Assembly (NCBI RefSeq): GCF_030150285.1
Contig: NZ_JASLGE010000078.1
Span: forward strand, 11,937 to 75,936
Direction of reading: 5' to 3'
Length of the DNA stretch: 64,000 nucleotides
From: Pseudomonas sp.
Lineage (GTDB): Bacteria; Pseudomonadota; Gammaproteobacteria; Pseudomonadales; Pseudomonadaceae
A program made the translations under genes and the position numbers. Below the pieces are notes generated by a model. It saw only the letters and a list, made by a program, of their open reading frames with translations. It was not told the origin of the DNA and made no database searches. Each line of letters opens with the position of its first letter. The first letter of the stretch is position 1. This document shows positions 63,842-64,000 of the stretch, in pieces.

Positions 63842-64000
63842 TAAACCACGCTGGCCGAACGCAGGTTTTGCGCAGTGGGTAACCCGGCAGGACGCCGGGT
63901 TAGCCGCGACACGGCCAAGGATGGCCGATCGCGGCGTGCCCACGGAGCAAGGCCTGTGGTGAGGGCATGCCGAGCCACAGCGAGGCACCGAGTGGTAGGG
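63841..64000. repeat. Structured dispersed element, cut by window end
   Basis: A run of nested hairpins: GTGGG/CCCAC (63875-63879 with 63939-63943) encloses AACCCGGC/GCCGGGTT and GCCGCGA/TCGCGGC with inner GGCCA/TGGCC. A further CTGTGG/CCACAG hairpin follows (63954-63959 with 63975-63980). From memory, very similar sequence recurs in intergenic regions of many Pseudomonas genomes. No open frame supports a protein. The orientation and full length are not visible. Confidence 0.55.

Overview
The window is a stretch of Pseudomonas core chromosome, most likely from the P. fluorescens group in the broad sense. The evidence is gene order and sequence signature: gpsA-sixA, a PlpD/MarR/RecQ neighbourhood, a CpxR-Spy-HK operon, yciB-yciI, rnm-yciO-scpA-scpB-rluB, evenly high GC, frequent GTG starts, and dispersed REP elements with the core GATCGCGAGC-AAGCTCG. 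About 65 protein genes fill most of the sequence. I see no rRNA, tRNA, prophage, insertion sequence or CRISPR array.

Layout. 1-450: 5' end of a leftward membrane sensor protein. 581-6815: rightward genes gpsA, DUF4389, sixA, thioesterase, two alpha/beta hydrolases, a GST remnant, DUF4892 and an AI-2E-type permease. 6812-8537: leftward RNA methyltransferase, HNH protein and a spermidine-synthase-like protein. 8622-15696: a secreted Pro-rich protein, leftward oligopeptidase B, then membrane protein, class II amidotransferase, DUF2937 and the 5-oxoprolinase genes pxpABC. 15714-17758: leftward MoxR ATPase plus VWA protein. 17965-25192: cysK, lpxO, a leftward DMT exporter and hrpA. 25396-30378: FabH-like synthase, ECF sigma factor with a tiny zinc-finger partner, leftward porin, acyltransferase. 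30397-34863: leftward aqpZ, ABC exporter, periplasmic PPIase and a LysR regulator divergent from azoR. 35896-41885: DMT transporter, small hydrolase, leftward MscS-type channel, DEAD-box helicase, 59-aa protein, CvfB-like S1 protein. 41975-48196: DMT transporter, 41-aa protein, DTW protein, leftward YbaN and UPF0149 proteins, recQ, MarR regulator. 48333-54769: leftward plpD, SelT/W-like protein, leftward DMT, AraC and TrkH genes, nitroreductase. 55046-58704: the Cpx-type operon, then yciI and yciB. 58789-63712: rnm, yciO, scpA, scpB, DUF1289, rluB. The right edge holds a REP element and a structured repeat cut by the window end.

How genes work together. pxpABC overlap by ATGA junctions and should form one 5-oxoprolinase. 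The MoxR ATPase and VWA protein are a typical chaperone pair. scpA/scpB serve chromosome condensation. The CpxR-like regulator, Spy-like chaperone and kinase share an operon, with a CpxR-box-like repeat just upstream of the chaperone gene. The ECF sigma factor overlaps its zinc-finger partner and follows a FabH-like gene.

Most of the window is ordinary core genome. The items most worth a second look are the relic GST start codon region, the CpxR-box-like repeat, two small genes (41 aa and a 14-aa leader), a composite repeat found in two inverted copies, and the multi-hairpin element at the right edge. I did not find a clearly new multi-gene system.
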